From a virus, in the IMG/VR virus record IMGVR_UViG_3300009550_000010, positions 1-64,000 of that record: a DNA stretch of 64,000 nt. The stretch is one strand, 5' to 3'. The notes under the pieces are model-generated. The model saw only the letters and a list, made by a program, of their open reading frames with translations, did not search any database and was not told where the DNA came from. Position numbers and translations under genes: made by a program. Positions 17,717-24,506 of the stretch are shown one piece after another (positions within the stretch are counted from its first letter, which is position 1; each line of letters opens with the position of its first letter).

Positions 17717-18205
17717 ATGAAGAGAATACTCTTTGCATTTACTTTATTATCGATGAGTCTACCTGCAAGAGCAGATATCACTCACAAATTGTCAAGCAGT
17801 ATTCAATTACAAGTGAACGCTGCAGCGACACAGGTTGAGAGGATCGGATCCTCATTTTCCGTAACAGGAAACGGTGTTGATACCACTGATGGTACAACAG
17901 CAGGTACAGTATCAGTTGGAACTATAACTTCAGGAGTTTATAGTCCTGGTACTATAGCAGCAACACAGGATGTACCTGGTGCAGCGTTCAGCTTCACTCA
18001 GTCATACACACAAGCCGACGCTGTTGCAACATCAGCACCAACTGTTGGAACTGTAGGAAACTTCAGTACACAAGTTTCGACTGCTGCTGGTACTAAAGAC
18101 ACACTCGCTGGAACTATAACCAGTGCAGGTGTTATGGCACTAACAGCTGGTGGAGCTGGTACTGTGGCGACTGGTCAGCATGTGACCGAACTCAGTATCC
18201 AATAG
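17717..18205 (+). CDS. Secreted, Thr/Ala/Gly-rich protein of unknown function
   Basis: 162 aa. The first 19 residues, MKRILFAFTLLSMSLPARA, form a clear Sec signal peptide with an AxA cleavage site. The mature part is low in Lys and Cys, rich in Thr, Ser, Gly and Val, and has short beta-type repeats (TAGTVSVGTITSG, GTIAATQD), like an outer-surface or fibre-like beta protein. It is the first of three plus-strand genes, the only ones in the window. I do not recognise a family; related cyanophage unknowns are likely. Confidence 0.8.
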   Translation: MKRILFAFTLLSMSLPARADITHKLSSSIQLQVNAAATQVERIGSSFSVTGNGVDTTDGTTAGTVSVGTITSGVYSPGTIAATQDVPGAAFSFTQSYTQADAVATSAPTVGTVGNFSTQVSTAAGTKDTLAGTITSAGVMALTAGGAGTVATGQHVTELSIQ

Positions 18206-18211
18206 AGAGTT

Positions 18212-18646
18212 ATGGTAAGAAGATTTCCATTCTTACTATTACTTTGTCTAGCATCACCTGCTAGTGCCGTTCCCGTGGTCCCTAATTTTACTCAAGGTAC
18301 GATGACCCAGACGACGGAAACGACTTCCACCGTGACAGAGACCATTAATTCGATGGACTACTCGACTGGTTGGACATATTCAGTAAGTGGTACAAATGTA
18401 CAACACGATGGCACGAGCATGACACCTGATACAGGTAGTGCTCAAACAAATACATTGAACGGAGTGACTTCATCATGGACAGGTCTAGATGTGACCAACA
18501 AACCCAATTGGACACAGACAAATGTGGGCGACCCCTTCCAATTTACGGAGCACTATGTAGCCCCAGGTCTTCAGACTCATACGATCATACAAAGAAACCA
18601 AACAATACAATCCGTCACCACATCAACAAGTATCTTCTCCCAATAG
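18212..18646 (+). CDS. Secreted Thr-rich protein of unknown function
   Basis: 144 aa. A signal peptide (MVRRFPFLLLLCLASPASA) is followed by a Thr/Ser-rich mature chain with TETTSTVTETI and repeated TQT patches, probably beta-rich. It starts six bases after the previous stop. Its last 172 bases overlap the next open frame in another frame. Export to the periplasm or outer surface of the host is inferred from the signal peptide only. Confidence 0.78.
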   Translation: MVRRFPFLLLLCLASPASAVPVVPNFTQGTMTQTTETTSTVTETINSMDYSTGWTYSVSGTNVQHDGTSMTPDTGSAQTNTLNGVTSSWTGLDVTNKPNWTQTNVGDPFQFTEHYVAPGLQTHTIIQRNQTIQSVTTSTSIFSQ

Positions 18647-19332
18647 TAGCAGCATTCACATGCTCTCCTGTTATGGCGACTGACGTTGGTGGTGTATCGG
18701 CAACAGCAAACCCTGTTGCCAACTCGTCTGGCTCCGTAACCAACCAGGCAATACAAGTTTTACAAGGTCCTTATATTACGAACACCTACGGAGGTGGTGT
18801 TCAATGTCAAGGTCCTACCGCTAATTTTACCCCCTATGTCACAAGAACTGGAACTTGGCAAGATCCTACAGAGTTATGGTATAATGATCCCGTATATAAT
18901 AACGCTGACAATAATGATGATAATATCCCTGACTCTCCTGGTGAGATCCTTTATTATATCCCGACTCGCACAGGGCAGAAGAGTAACCAAAACATAAATC
19001 TAGGATTCTCTGCAACACTATCGTTTCCTCTAGACAGACAATTACAAAGACAGTGCAAAGAAGCAGCACAGGCAGTTATAAACAACGTAACACAACAGAC
19101 AGCAAATAAAAGATTAGACTTTGAGATAGCCCGTTTAAAAAATTGTGGAGAATTAATGAAGGCTGGAATTATGTTCCATCCAAAGTCACCTTATCATAAG
19201 GTATGTGCTGACGTAGTATTAGTAAACCCACCTGGTGTGGTGGGTCAGCACAAGCATGTAATACCAACAGGTGATGCTACTTCTTTGAATTCGATTTCGA
19301 TTGGATCTTCAAAGGTGGCAGACCCTTCTTAG
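18475..19332 (+). CDS. Conserved cyanophage secreted protein, start uncertain
   Basis: The open frame gives 285 aa, but the recognisable protein starts near residue 50, where KYLLPIVAAFTCSPVMA looks like a signal peptide before TDVGGVSATANPVANSSGSV. The ATG at 18475 has a GGAG ten bases upstream but would put 49 odd residues before the signal; no ATG stands directly before it. Later parts contain CKEAAQAVINNV, FEIARLKNCGELMKAG and Cys pairs. Its 3' end overlaps the opposing gene by 56 bases. Function unknown; it is likely exported or virion-linked. Non-ATG initiation or a frame change from the upstream gene is possible. Confidence 0.72.
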   Translation: MDRSRCDQQTQLDTDKCGRPLPIYGALCSPRSSDSYDHTKKPNNTIRHHINKYLLPIVAAFTCSPVMATDVGGVSATANPVANSSGSVTNQAIQVLQGPYITNTYGGGVQCQGPTANFTPYVTRTGTWQDPTELWYNDPVYNNADNNDDNIPDSPGEILYYIPTRTGQKSNQNINLGFSATLSFPLDRQLQRQCKEAAQAVINNVTQQTANKRLDFEIARLKNCGELMKAGIMFHPKSPYHKVCADVVLVNPPGVVGQHKHVIPTGDATSLNSISIGSSKVADPS

Positions 19333-20047
19333 CACGATAAGAATTAGCACGTATCTCACTCTTAGACAATCCACGATGAGTACCCAATTTCTTTTGGACG
19401 GTAGCGATAGCTTTCTTTACAGCAGGTTTAATTAATCGTATCAAGAGTGGTGTCGCTGCAGCACCTGCTGTTGCTATAATAGCTATCGCTGCTGTAGTGC
19501 TGGTTTGATTTAGTGATGGTAAAAATTTTTCAATTGTTGTAGTATCCTCGTATAATGTCACACAGGTTTTACCTCTCAGTTCGTGACCTATAACTCTCTC
19601 ATCACCTGACTGTGTAAGGTCACCAACTCTAAGTTGACCTGCACCTGGACACTCAGTTTCTGTGGGTATGTCACCCGTATCAGGTAGTGCTGGTGGATCT
19701 ATTTCAGGTGGTGGTTCAACAACAGGTGGTGGTATCTCTCTTTCTATTATAAGTTGGTCTGGTACGTAGTCCATCGCATTATAACCAGCCATGCCAGGTT
19801 CATCACAGTAAGTTACTACATCATCATCCTCTGCTAAACTTTTATTCTTAGTGCCACCTGCACCTGTATTATTATTTGGATTCGCCTCGACACAACCTGG
19901 TATCTCAACGATAGGTTTACCTATGTAAGTAGTTACAGGCACATAAGGAACTTCTGGATGCATGATAGTAACATCAGCACCCCATATATTTGGTATGCTT
20001 ACCTCTTTGACTCCCGACTTAGGAATTACTATCTGTGGAATCGACAT
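19277..20047 (-). CDS. Membrane-anchored structural-like protein of unknown function
   Basis: 256 aa. The N-terminal part is beta-like (MSIPQIVIPKSGVKEVSIP). The centre is rich in Pro and acid residues (PPPVVEPPPEIDPPALP). Then comes one membrane helix (TAAIAIIATAGAAATPLLI) and a very basic C-terminal tail (KKLGTHRG, IQSKSNSKK). This order suggests an outer domain, a Pro hinge, an anchor and a basic inside tail. It overlaps the plus-strand gene end to end by 56 bases. No family recognised. Confidence 0.75.
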   Translation of the reverse strand: MSIPQIVIPKSGVKEVSIPNIWGADVTIMHPEVPYVPVTTYIGKPIVEIPGCVEANPNNNTGAGGTKNKSLAEDDDVVTYCDEPGMAGYNAMDYVPDQLIIEREIPPPVVEPPPEIDPPALPDTGDIPTETECPGAGQLRVGDLTQSGDERVIGHELRGKTCVTLYEDTTTIEKFLPSLNQTSTTAAIAIIATAGAAATPLLIRLIKPAVKKAIATVQKKLGTHRGLSKSEIRANSYRAKKGLPPLKIQSKSNSKK

Positions 20048-20264
20048 CTTTCACCTTAAATACTAAAAGTTCCTCACCATTTTTTACATCTTTCATCTCT
20101 GGATGTACGTTTCTATACGCTTTCATAGCATCACCATATGATTTCACGGGTCTCCTATCCATATCAGATAAAACTGATCCCATAAGTTTCCACATGAATG
20201 CAAAGGTTGCACCACATATAGACACAAAAAATACTAGGTAAACAAATACTGTTACGTCGTTCAT
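20019..20264 (-). CDS. Small single-pass membrane protein
   Basis: 81 aa. FVYLVFFVSICGATFAFMW is an N-terminal membrane helix, followed by a charged soluble tail. It overlaps both neighbours (29 and 4 bases), so it is translated with them. Unknown role; position beside the holin-like and membrane genes would fit the host envelope. Confidence 0.7.
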   Translation of the reverse strand: MNDVTVFVYLVFFVSICGATFAFMWKLMGSVLSDMDRRPVKSYGDAMKAYRNVHPEMKDVKNGEELLVFKVKDVDSTDSNS

Positions 20265-20704
20265 ATTCCTCTTATATCTCTAAGTTCTTGGAAGTCTTTT
20301 TTCTTAGTACCACCATCATACTCCCATGCATATCCCTCAGTAATCATCTTTTCGTTGAGAGATATGTCAGAAGAACCAACATATAACCAACCAAGAAGCC
20401 TCCCGTATTTACCCACACCACCTTTGAGTTCGGTTCTGATAGTAAGTTCATCATCGCCTTTGATTGCTCCTTCTAAATGTTCTTTCATCCATGCTGTAGC
20501 ATCAAGTCCTAATGCCTTCTCTTCTAAATCTCTTGTCCTTTTCTCAGGAGTATCTACACCAGCGATCCGAACTCTTTCTTTTTTCATAAGATCAAAACCA
20601 AGGTCTATGGTAACATCAATTGTGTCACCGTCCACCACCCTATTGATCTTTACAACTCTAAAATTATAACAACTCTTTCGACTCGGTGGGTGCATCTTCG
20701 CCAT
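20261..20704 (-). CDS. Thermonuclease (SNase-like)
   Basis: 147 aa. VVDGDTIDVTIDLGFD, ERVRIAGVDTPEKR (the Arg, Asp and Glu of the staphylococcal nuclease site) and GKYGRLLGWLY (second Arg) make a complete active site with the OB-type fold. It cuts DNA or RNA with calcium. It has no signal peptide, so it acts inside the cell. SNase-like genes are known in cyanophages and may help degrade host DNA. ATGA overlap with the small membrane gene downstream. Confidence 0.87.
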   Translation of the reverse strand: MAKMHPPSRKSCYNFRVVKINRVVDGDTIDVTIDLGFDLMKKERVRIAGVDTPEKRTRDLEEKALGLDATAWMKEHLEGAIKGDDELTIRTELKGGVGKYGRLLGWLYVGSSDISLNEKMITEGYAWEYDGGTKKKDFQELRDIRGI

Positions 20705-20804
20705 CTCTCATCTCCATGAATGACATACGAAGTATATAGTAGATGTACCACGATACTGCTAGTAGTAATATAACAAGCATCCAGATGACACCCCAGACAA
20801 CCAT
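20664..20804 (-). CDS. 46-aa single-pass membrane protein
   Basis: Begins MVVWGVIWMLVILLLAVSWY, a single membrane helix, then a short charged tail ending ESKELL. Its ATG shares a base with the stop of the 52-aa gene (TAATG). Its 3' end overlaps the thermonuclease start by 41 bases. No function can be read. Confidence 0.65.
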   Translation of the reverse strand: MVVWGVIWMLVILLLAVSWYIYYILRMSFMEMRDGEDAPTESKELL

Positions 20805-20962
20805 TAGTCTTCTTTAATACAATACTCTGCTTTGTGTGGAGCGTTGAACCCCCTTAAATCTTCTTCTGCTTGTTTGATGGCATTGTATGCATCTTCTGCA
20901 TACTCACAGATCTCATGTAGTCCATTGTAGTTATCGTGATAACCTACAGTGTAGTGGGACAT
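20804..20962 (-). CDS. 52-aa conserved-type phage protein
   Basis: MSHYTVGYHDNYNGLHEICE then AEDAYNAIKQAEEDLRG: a soluble, acidic, mostly helical peptide. The ATG at 20962 is followed directly by the 46-aa membrane gene (TAATG). Codon order and tight coupling support it as real. Function unknown. Confidence 0.65.
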   Translation of the reverse strand: MSHYTVGYHDNYNGLHEICEYAEDAYNAIKQAEEDLRGFNAPHKAEYCIKED

Positions 20963-21032
20963 AATCGTAAATTCTAGTATATTTTATATAGTACCAGAAT
21001 TAGTGATAAATGCCTAACAGAGTGTTGATGTA

Positions 21033-21638
21033 CTAACAGTTCTTATTCAGATCCTCTGCCATACCACCACCTATATCAGAGCCCTTATCACCACCGAACA
21101 TTGCCACCCAACCAGCAGCAACCCAACCAATAAAGGGAATGCCACTAAGAGTAGGAGCAGCACTAGCACCAATCGATGTACCCACCAAACGTCCTGTTCC
21201 TTTTGCACTTCCGATTGCTTCGATACACGCTTCACTTTTTCGTGCAGCAGTTATTTCCTCCGCTTGTTGTTGAGTCAAACCAGGCTGTTGATCAATCCAA
21301 GACCTATGATTAGAAACGGGACCACCCTGATTAATCTGACCATCCATAAAGTATTCTTCTACTACCTTAGTAGTATTATTTGCTAGTCCTAAGAAACCAC
21401 CCTTCTCTTTGATATCCTTAGTGATGTATGCTGTCTTAGGATCGTTTGCACTATATGAAATAACATAACTATCGTCTGTTACACTTGCCTTATATGATGT
21501 GTAAGGACCTACAGGTATGTTCAAACTAGGTAACTTAGGTTCATCTTTTTTACTTGCAATATAACCTATCATACCAAGATGTGAGACAGCAAAAAGACTA
21601 CCCACCACACCAATTGATATCCACTTTATATTATTCAT
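21033..21638 (-). CDS. Membrane-anchored protein with Gly-rich C-terminal segment
   Basis: 201 aa. An N-terminal helix (WISIGVVGSLFAVSHLGMIG) anchors it; the middle is soluble with KTAYITKDIKEKGGFLGLAN. A second apolar stretch (GIPFIGWVAAGWVAMFGGDKG) near the end is Gly-rich and resembles the Gly-zipper membrane segments of some lysis or pore proteins. No family recognised. ATGA overlap with the holin-like gene suggests a joint envelope role. Confidence 0.7.
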   Translation of the reverse strand: MNNIKWISIGVVGSLFAVSHLGMIGYIASKKDEPKLPSLNIPVGPYTSYKASVTDDSYVISYSANDPKTAYITKDIKEKGGFLGLANNTTKVVEEYFMDGQINQGGPVSNHRSWIDQQPGLTQQQAEEITAARKSEACIEAIGSAKGTGRLVGTSIGASAAPTLSGIPFIGWVAAGWVAMFGGDKGSDIGGGMAEDLNKNC

Positions 21639-22033
21639 TTCGAGTCAGGGGTAATTTTTATGGGTGCTTGTTCGATTCTTATTGTCTGTGCTGGTGCTGT
21701 CTGTGATGCCTTCTCTATAAGAATCTCCATATCTTTCTTACTTATGTTACCACTCGCTGCATTACCATTCTTCTTGTTAGAACCTGCTTGGACACCGAAC
21801 GTAGCTAGTACCCCAGTAAAGACCGAAGCTATGAAGGTCGGATCTATTTTCTGTTCCTGTTTGTAACCAGGTATTTCAACATAATTAAGAGTCAATATAC
21901 TGCCCGCCCAGATCATTACACCAAGACGAACAAATGTACTTAGTATAACTAACTGTTCCTCCTTATCCTCTGCTGCTTCCTTTATCTTACCAACAATACC
22001 TTTCTTAGGTTCTTTCTTTGCTGAGTCTGTCAT
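21635..22033 (-). CDS. Holin-like two-helix membrane protein
   Basis: 132 aa. A basic start (KKEPKKGIVGKIK) precedes two membrane segments: LVILSTFVRLGVMIWAGSIL and FIASVFTGVLATFGVQAG, with charged ends. This is the build of a class II holin and its size is right, but no sequence motif proves it. A CTAAATA late-type box lies upstream at 22055-22061, which suits a lysis gene. The downstream gene is also membrane-bound. Confidence 0.55.
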   Translation of the reverse strand: MTDSAKKEPKKGIVGKIKEAAEDKEEQLVILSTFVRLGVMIWAGSILTLNYVEIPGYKQEQKIDPTFIASVFTGVLATFGVQAGSNKKNGNAASGNISKKDMEILIEKASQTAPAQTIRIEQAPIKITPDSK

Positions 22034-22054
22034 AATATAATAACAATGCTGTCT

Positions 22055-22061
22055 TATTTAG
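22055..22061 (-). promoter_or_regulatory. Late-type promoter CTAAATA
   Basis: CTAAATA on the minus strand ends 21 bases before the holin-like ATG and overlaps the stop codon of the gene upstream, as expected for a late promoter in a packed genome. Confidence 0.45.
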
Positions 22062-22399
22062 TATAATATTTCTTTCAATACCCACTCATTAGATAGAACA
22101 GGTTCACCAAACAAATCTACTTGTATGTTATGTGCATCTACTTCAAGATCATCCTTATCCTTACGACAATGTAACCAGTAGTATGTACCATCCTTTCTTA
22201 TGTAAAAGTAACTGGTGTTGTGTGAGTCAAGACAAAAGACAGCATATAAGTAAGGGTATTCTCTCTTGCGATTTGGATCTGGTTTACATGATTTACCCAT
22301 GTTCGCATACATAGGTGTCTTACCACTACCATGAGGGGTGGGTATGTCTCTCAGGACATGCCAATCATACCCTCCTTTAATCTCGTTGTCTCCAGTCAT
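22058..22399 (-). CDS. Conserved-type phage protein of unknown function
   Basis: 113 aa, soluble and rich in aromatic residues (YAVFCLDSHNTSYFYIRKDG, YYWLHCRKDKDD). The alternation suggests a small beta domain. It overlaps the next gene by 23 bases. No family recognised. Confidence 0.65.
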   Translation of the reverse strand: MTGDNEIKGGYDWHVLRDIPTPHGSGKTPMYANMGKSCKPDPNRKREYPYLYAVFCLDSHNTSYFYIRKDGTYYWLHCRKDKDDLEVDAHNIQVDLFGEPVLSNEWVLKEILY

Positions 22400-22676
22400 C
22401 AGATCTTTCTTGATGAAACCATTCTACTACATCTTCTGGTTTATAGAAACCCCTACGGTGATTACTTGAATCGGGGTCTCCTATATTCAAGTTATTCAGA
22501 AAAGACTCGTCAGGATTGGTTGCCATCCTACGAGCCTTGTTTAGTATACCTCTAGCAGAGGTGTTTGCTTTGGCAAGTTTGCTTGCCCACATCATATCTT
22601 CTAAACTTACCTCAGTTCCAGAGGCAATGTCTTTACAGATTGACTCCAACCTCAGACGATAATTAGATGATAGCAT
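22377..22676 (-). CDS. Helical phage protein of unknown function
   Basis: 99 aa. LRLESICKDIASGTEVSLED and MWASKLAKANTSARGILNKA are helical, and YKPEDVVEWFHQERSDDW ends the protein. Soluble, mixed charge. A winged-helix-like adaptor is conceivable but not supported. Coupled to the next gene. Confidence 0.65.
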   Translation of the reverse strand: MLSSNYRLRLESICKDIASGTEVSLEDMMWASKLAKANTSARGILNKARRMATNPDESFLNNLNIGDPDSSNHRRGFYKPEDVVEWFHQERSDDWRQRD

Positions 22677-22679
22677 TTA

Positions 22680-22907
22680 TTAGAAACCTAGTGGTAATTC
22701 TGGTAGAGTAGGTACTGCATCTCCTGTCATCTCTGGAATTGCATCTGTAATACCGCCACCTATGGATGGTAAAACTGCTTCCATTACTTGTCCCTTTACC
22801 TTCTCTATCAAGGCATCTTTATTTAGATAAAGGTATCCACCTGTACCTACGATTGCAAGTGTAACTACACCTGATCCGATTGCAATTGCGTTGATAATTT
22901 TTTGCAT
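22680..22907 (-). CDS. Small membrane protein
   Basis: 75 aa from ATG 22907. INAIAIGSGVVTLAIVGTGG is one membrane helix, followed by YLYLNKDALIEKVKGQ and a Pro-rich end (PTLPELPLGF). The non-conserved upstream open frame is ignored because the shorter form starts with a normal positive-inside membrane signal. Unknown role. Confidence 0.65.
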   Translation of the reverse strand: MQKIINAIAIGSGVVTLAIVGTGGYLYLNKDALIEKVKGQVMEAVLPSIGGGITDAIPEMTGDAVPTLPELPLGF

Positions 22908-23047
22908 AATGATTCTACTAATTGATCTGCACACTCATATATAGCACGATTATTTGCCTCCTTACCACGATATTTTTTGAAGTGTCCCATGACTATTGGC
23001 AACACTATCTGTCTAATTTCCTGTTCCATTGATAAAGTGTTTGGCAT
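22865..23047 (-). CDS. Small helical protein of unknown function
   Basis: 60 aa (54 aa if it starts at ATG 23029). EQEIRQIVLPIVMGHFKKY and YECADQLVESLCKKLS are helical. It overlaps the nuclease end upstream and the membrane gene downstream, a packing typical for real genes here. Neither start has a strong ribosome site. Confidence 0.55.
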   Translation of the reverse strand: MPNTLSMEQEIRQIVLPIVMGHFKKYRGKEANNRAIYECADQLVESLCKKLSTQLQSDQV

Positions 23048-23345
23048 CTACAACTGCCAAGGGTTTCTTACCGTTTTTCTTAATGAATACGATAGGTTCG
23101 TGGTCACCTGAGTTTGCACATGCTTGTTCATATGCATCCCAGACATTCAACTTCTCTTGGTTCTTACATTCTATACTATATGGAAACTTTTGTCTAGCAT
23201 CTCGTGCCATTATTAGGTCTTCACCACCTGCCCCCATACTCCTAGACTCAATGTCTTCGGGATGAATGTTTCTATGTTCAATAAGTTGGTCTCTGACCCA
23301 TTGTTGTAACTTTCTGCCTTTTGCTTTGGCAGATTGTGGTTTCAT
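23013..23345 (-). CDS. PD-(D/E)XK nuclease-like protein (resolvase-type)
   Basis: 110 aa. GRKLQQWVRDQLIEH, then MGAGGEDLIMARDARQKF and YSIECKNQEKLN give the spaced E, D and E-x-K of small PD-(D/E)XK nucleases, followed by AYEQACANSGDHEPIVF, where related phage and archaeal resolvase-like proteins place a conserved helix and strand. It may cut branched or foreign DNA during recombination. ATGA overlap with nrdB places it in the nucleotide-metabolism operon. Confidence 0.75.
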   Translation of the reverse strand: MKPQSAKAKGRKLQQWVRDQLIEHRNIHPEDIESRSMGAGGEDLIMARDARQKFPYSIECKNQEKLNVWDAYEQACANSGDHEPIVFIKKNGKKPLAVVDAKHFINGTGN

Positions 23346-24484
23346 AATTTGAATCCGCTAAATGAATCTTTTTTCATATCTTGTTTGATACCACCTACAA
23401 CATAAGATTCAACTTCAGTTTCTTGTGGAGCAACCTGTAGTCCTTTAGATGAGATCCAGTGCTCTGTCCAAGGTAGTGGGTTGTTCTTTATAGGTGCATC
23501 GTATATAGGGTCTAATCCAATCGCTCTCATTCTCTTATTACATATCCACTCAACATATTTGACGAGTAGTTTGTCATTAAGACCTATCATAGTACCATCT
23601 TTGAATAGGTAGTGTGCCCACTCTTTCTCTTCTTCTACTGCATTTCTAAACATATTGATCACAGTATCTTTTTCCTCTTCAATAATCTCTAACATCACAG
23701 GGTCATCACCTTTTTGCCATGCCTTGATCATTTGTTGGGTGAGAACTGTATGTTGGTTCTCGTCTCTTGATATAAGGGATATGATTTTAGCACTCCCCTC
23801 CATAAGTTTGAGTTCACCAAAGGCAAAAGAACAAGCGAAACTAACATAAAAACGAATACCTTCAAGGATGTTGACATTAGATACAGCAAGATAGAGTTTA
23901 CGTTTTAATTCTTTCTCTTCCACACAAGCATTAGGACTCTCCCAATCTGGTTTCCACCAGTTACTCTGACCATACTGCTGTGCTGCATTGATAAAGTCAT
24001 CGTATGCTGCAGTCACCGACTTAGCACGAGATATAATTTTCTCATCATCAAGTATGGTATCAAGAACCTCAGTTGGATTTGAATAAACATTCTTGATAAT
24101 ATAAGTGTAAGATCTACTATGAATCATCTCCATAAACTGCCACACATTCATTGCAGCTTCTAGTTCTGGTAGAGCACAGTAAGGAGCGAATGCCATACCA
24201 GGTCCTCGTCCTTGTACAGAGTCTAAAAGAATCTGATACTTCAGATTACTCGTGAAGATATGCTTCTGCTCTGGTCTGAGTGTCTGGTAATCTGCACGAT
24301 CTTTCTGTAGTGACACCTCTTCTGGTCTCCAAAAATACCCAAGCATTTGATTAGTTAACTTATCAAATACAGGATACTTATAAGTATCGTACCTTTGAAC
24401 TCCTAAAGGTGCACCAAAAAACATAGGTTGTTTTTTAGTATCGACGTGCTCTTGATTGAACACGGTCATTCCTTTGACATTCAT
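23342..24484 (-). CDS. nrdB: Ribonucleotide reductase class Ia, small subunit
   Basis: 380 aa from ATG 24484. Diiron ligands are visible: LLDSVQGRGP (Asp), MEMIHSRSYTYI (Glu, His and the radical Tyr), LEGIRFYVSF (Glu) and SRDENQH (Glu, His). With NrdA it makes deoxynucleotides for phage DNA. The start is unsure: ATG 24469 (MTVFNQEH) fits homologue starts better, and GTG 24526 would overlap nrdA. The gene follows nrdA closely. Confidence 0.95.
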   Translation of the reverse strand: MNVKGMTVFNQEHVDTKKQPMFFGAPLGVQRYDTYKYPVFDKLTNQMLGYFWRPEEVSLQKDRADYQTLRPEQKHIFTSNLKYQILLDSVQGRGPGMAFAPYCALPELEAAMNVWQFMEMIHSRSYTYIIKNVYSNPTEVLDTILDDEKIISRAKSVTAAYDDFINAAQQYGQSNWWKPDWESPNACVEEKELKRKLYLAVSNVNILEGIRFYVSFACSFAFGELKLMEGSAKIISLISRDENQHTVLTQQMIKAWQKGDDPVMLEIIEEEKDTVINMFRNAVEEEKEWAHYLFKDGTMIGLNDKLLVKYVEWICNKRMRAIGLDPIYDAPIKNNPLPWTEHWISSKGLQVAPQETEVESYVVGGIKQDMKKDSFSGFKL

Positions 24485-24506
24485 AGGTTTGTTGGGTTTG
24501 TTTGCT

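Noticed and set aside
20963-21032. Sigma-70 promoter before the 52-aa gene
   Set aside because: TTATCA and TATAAA are only 15 bases apart and poor matches.
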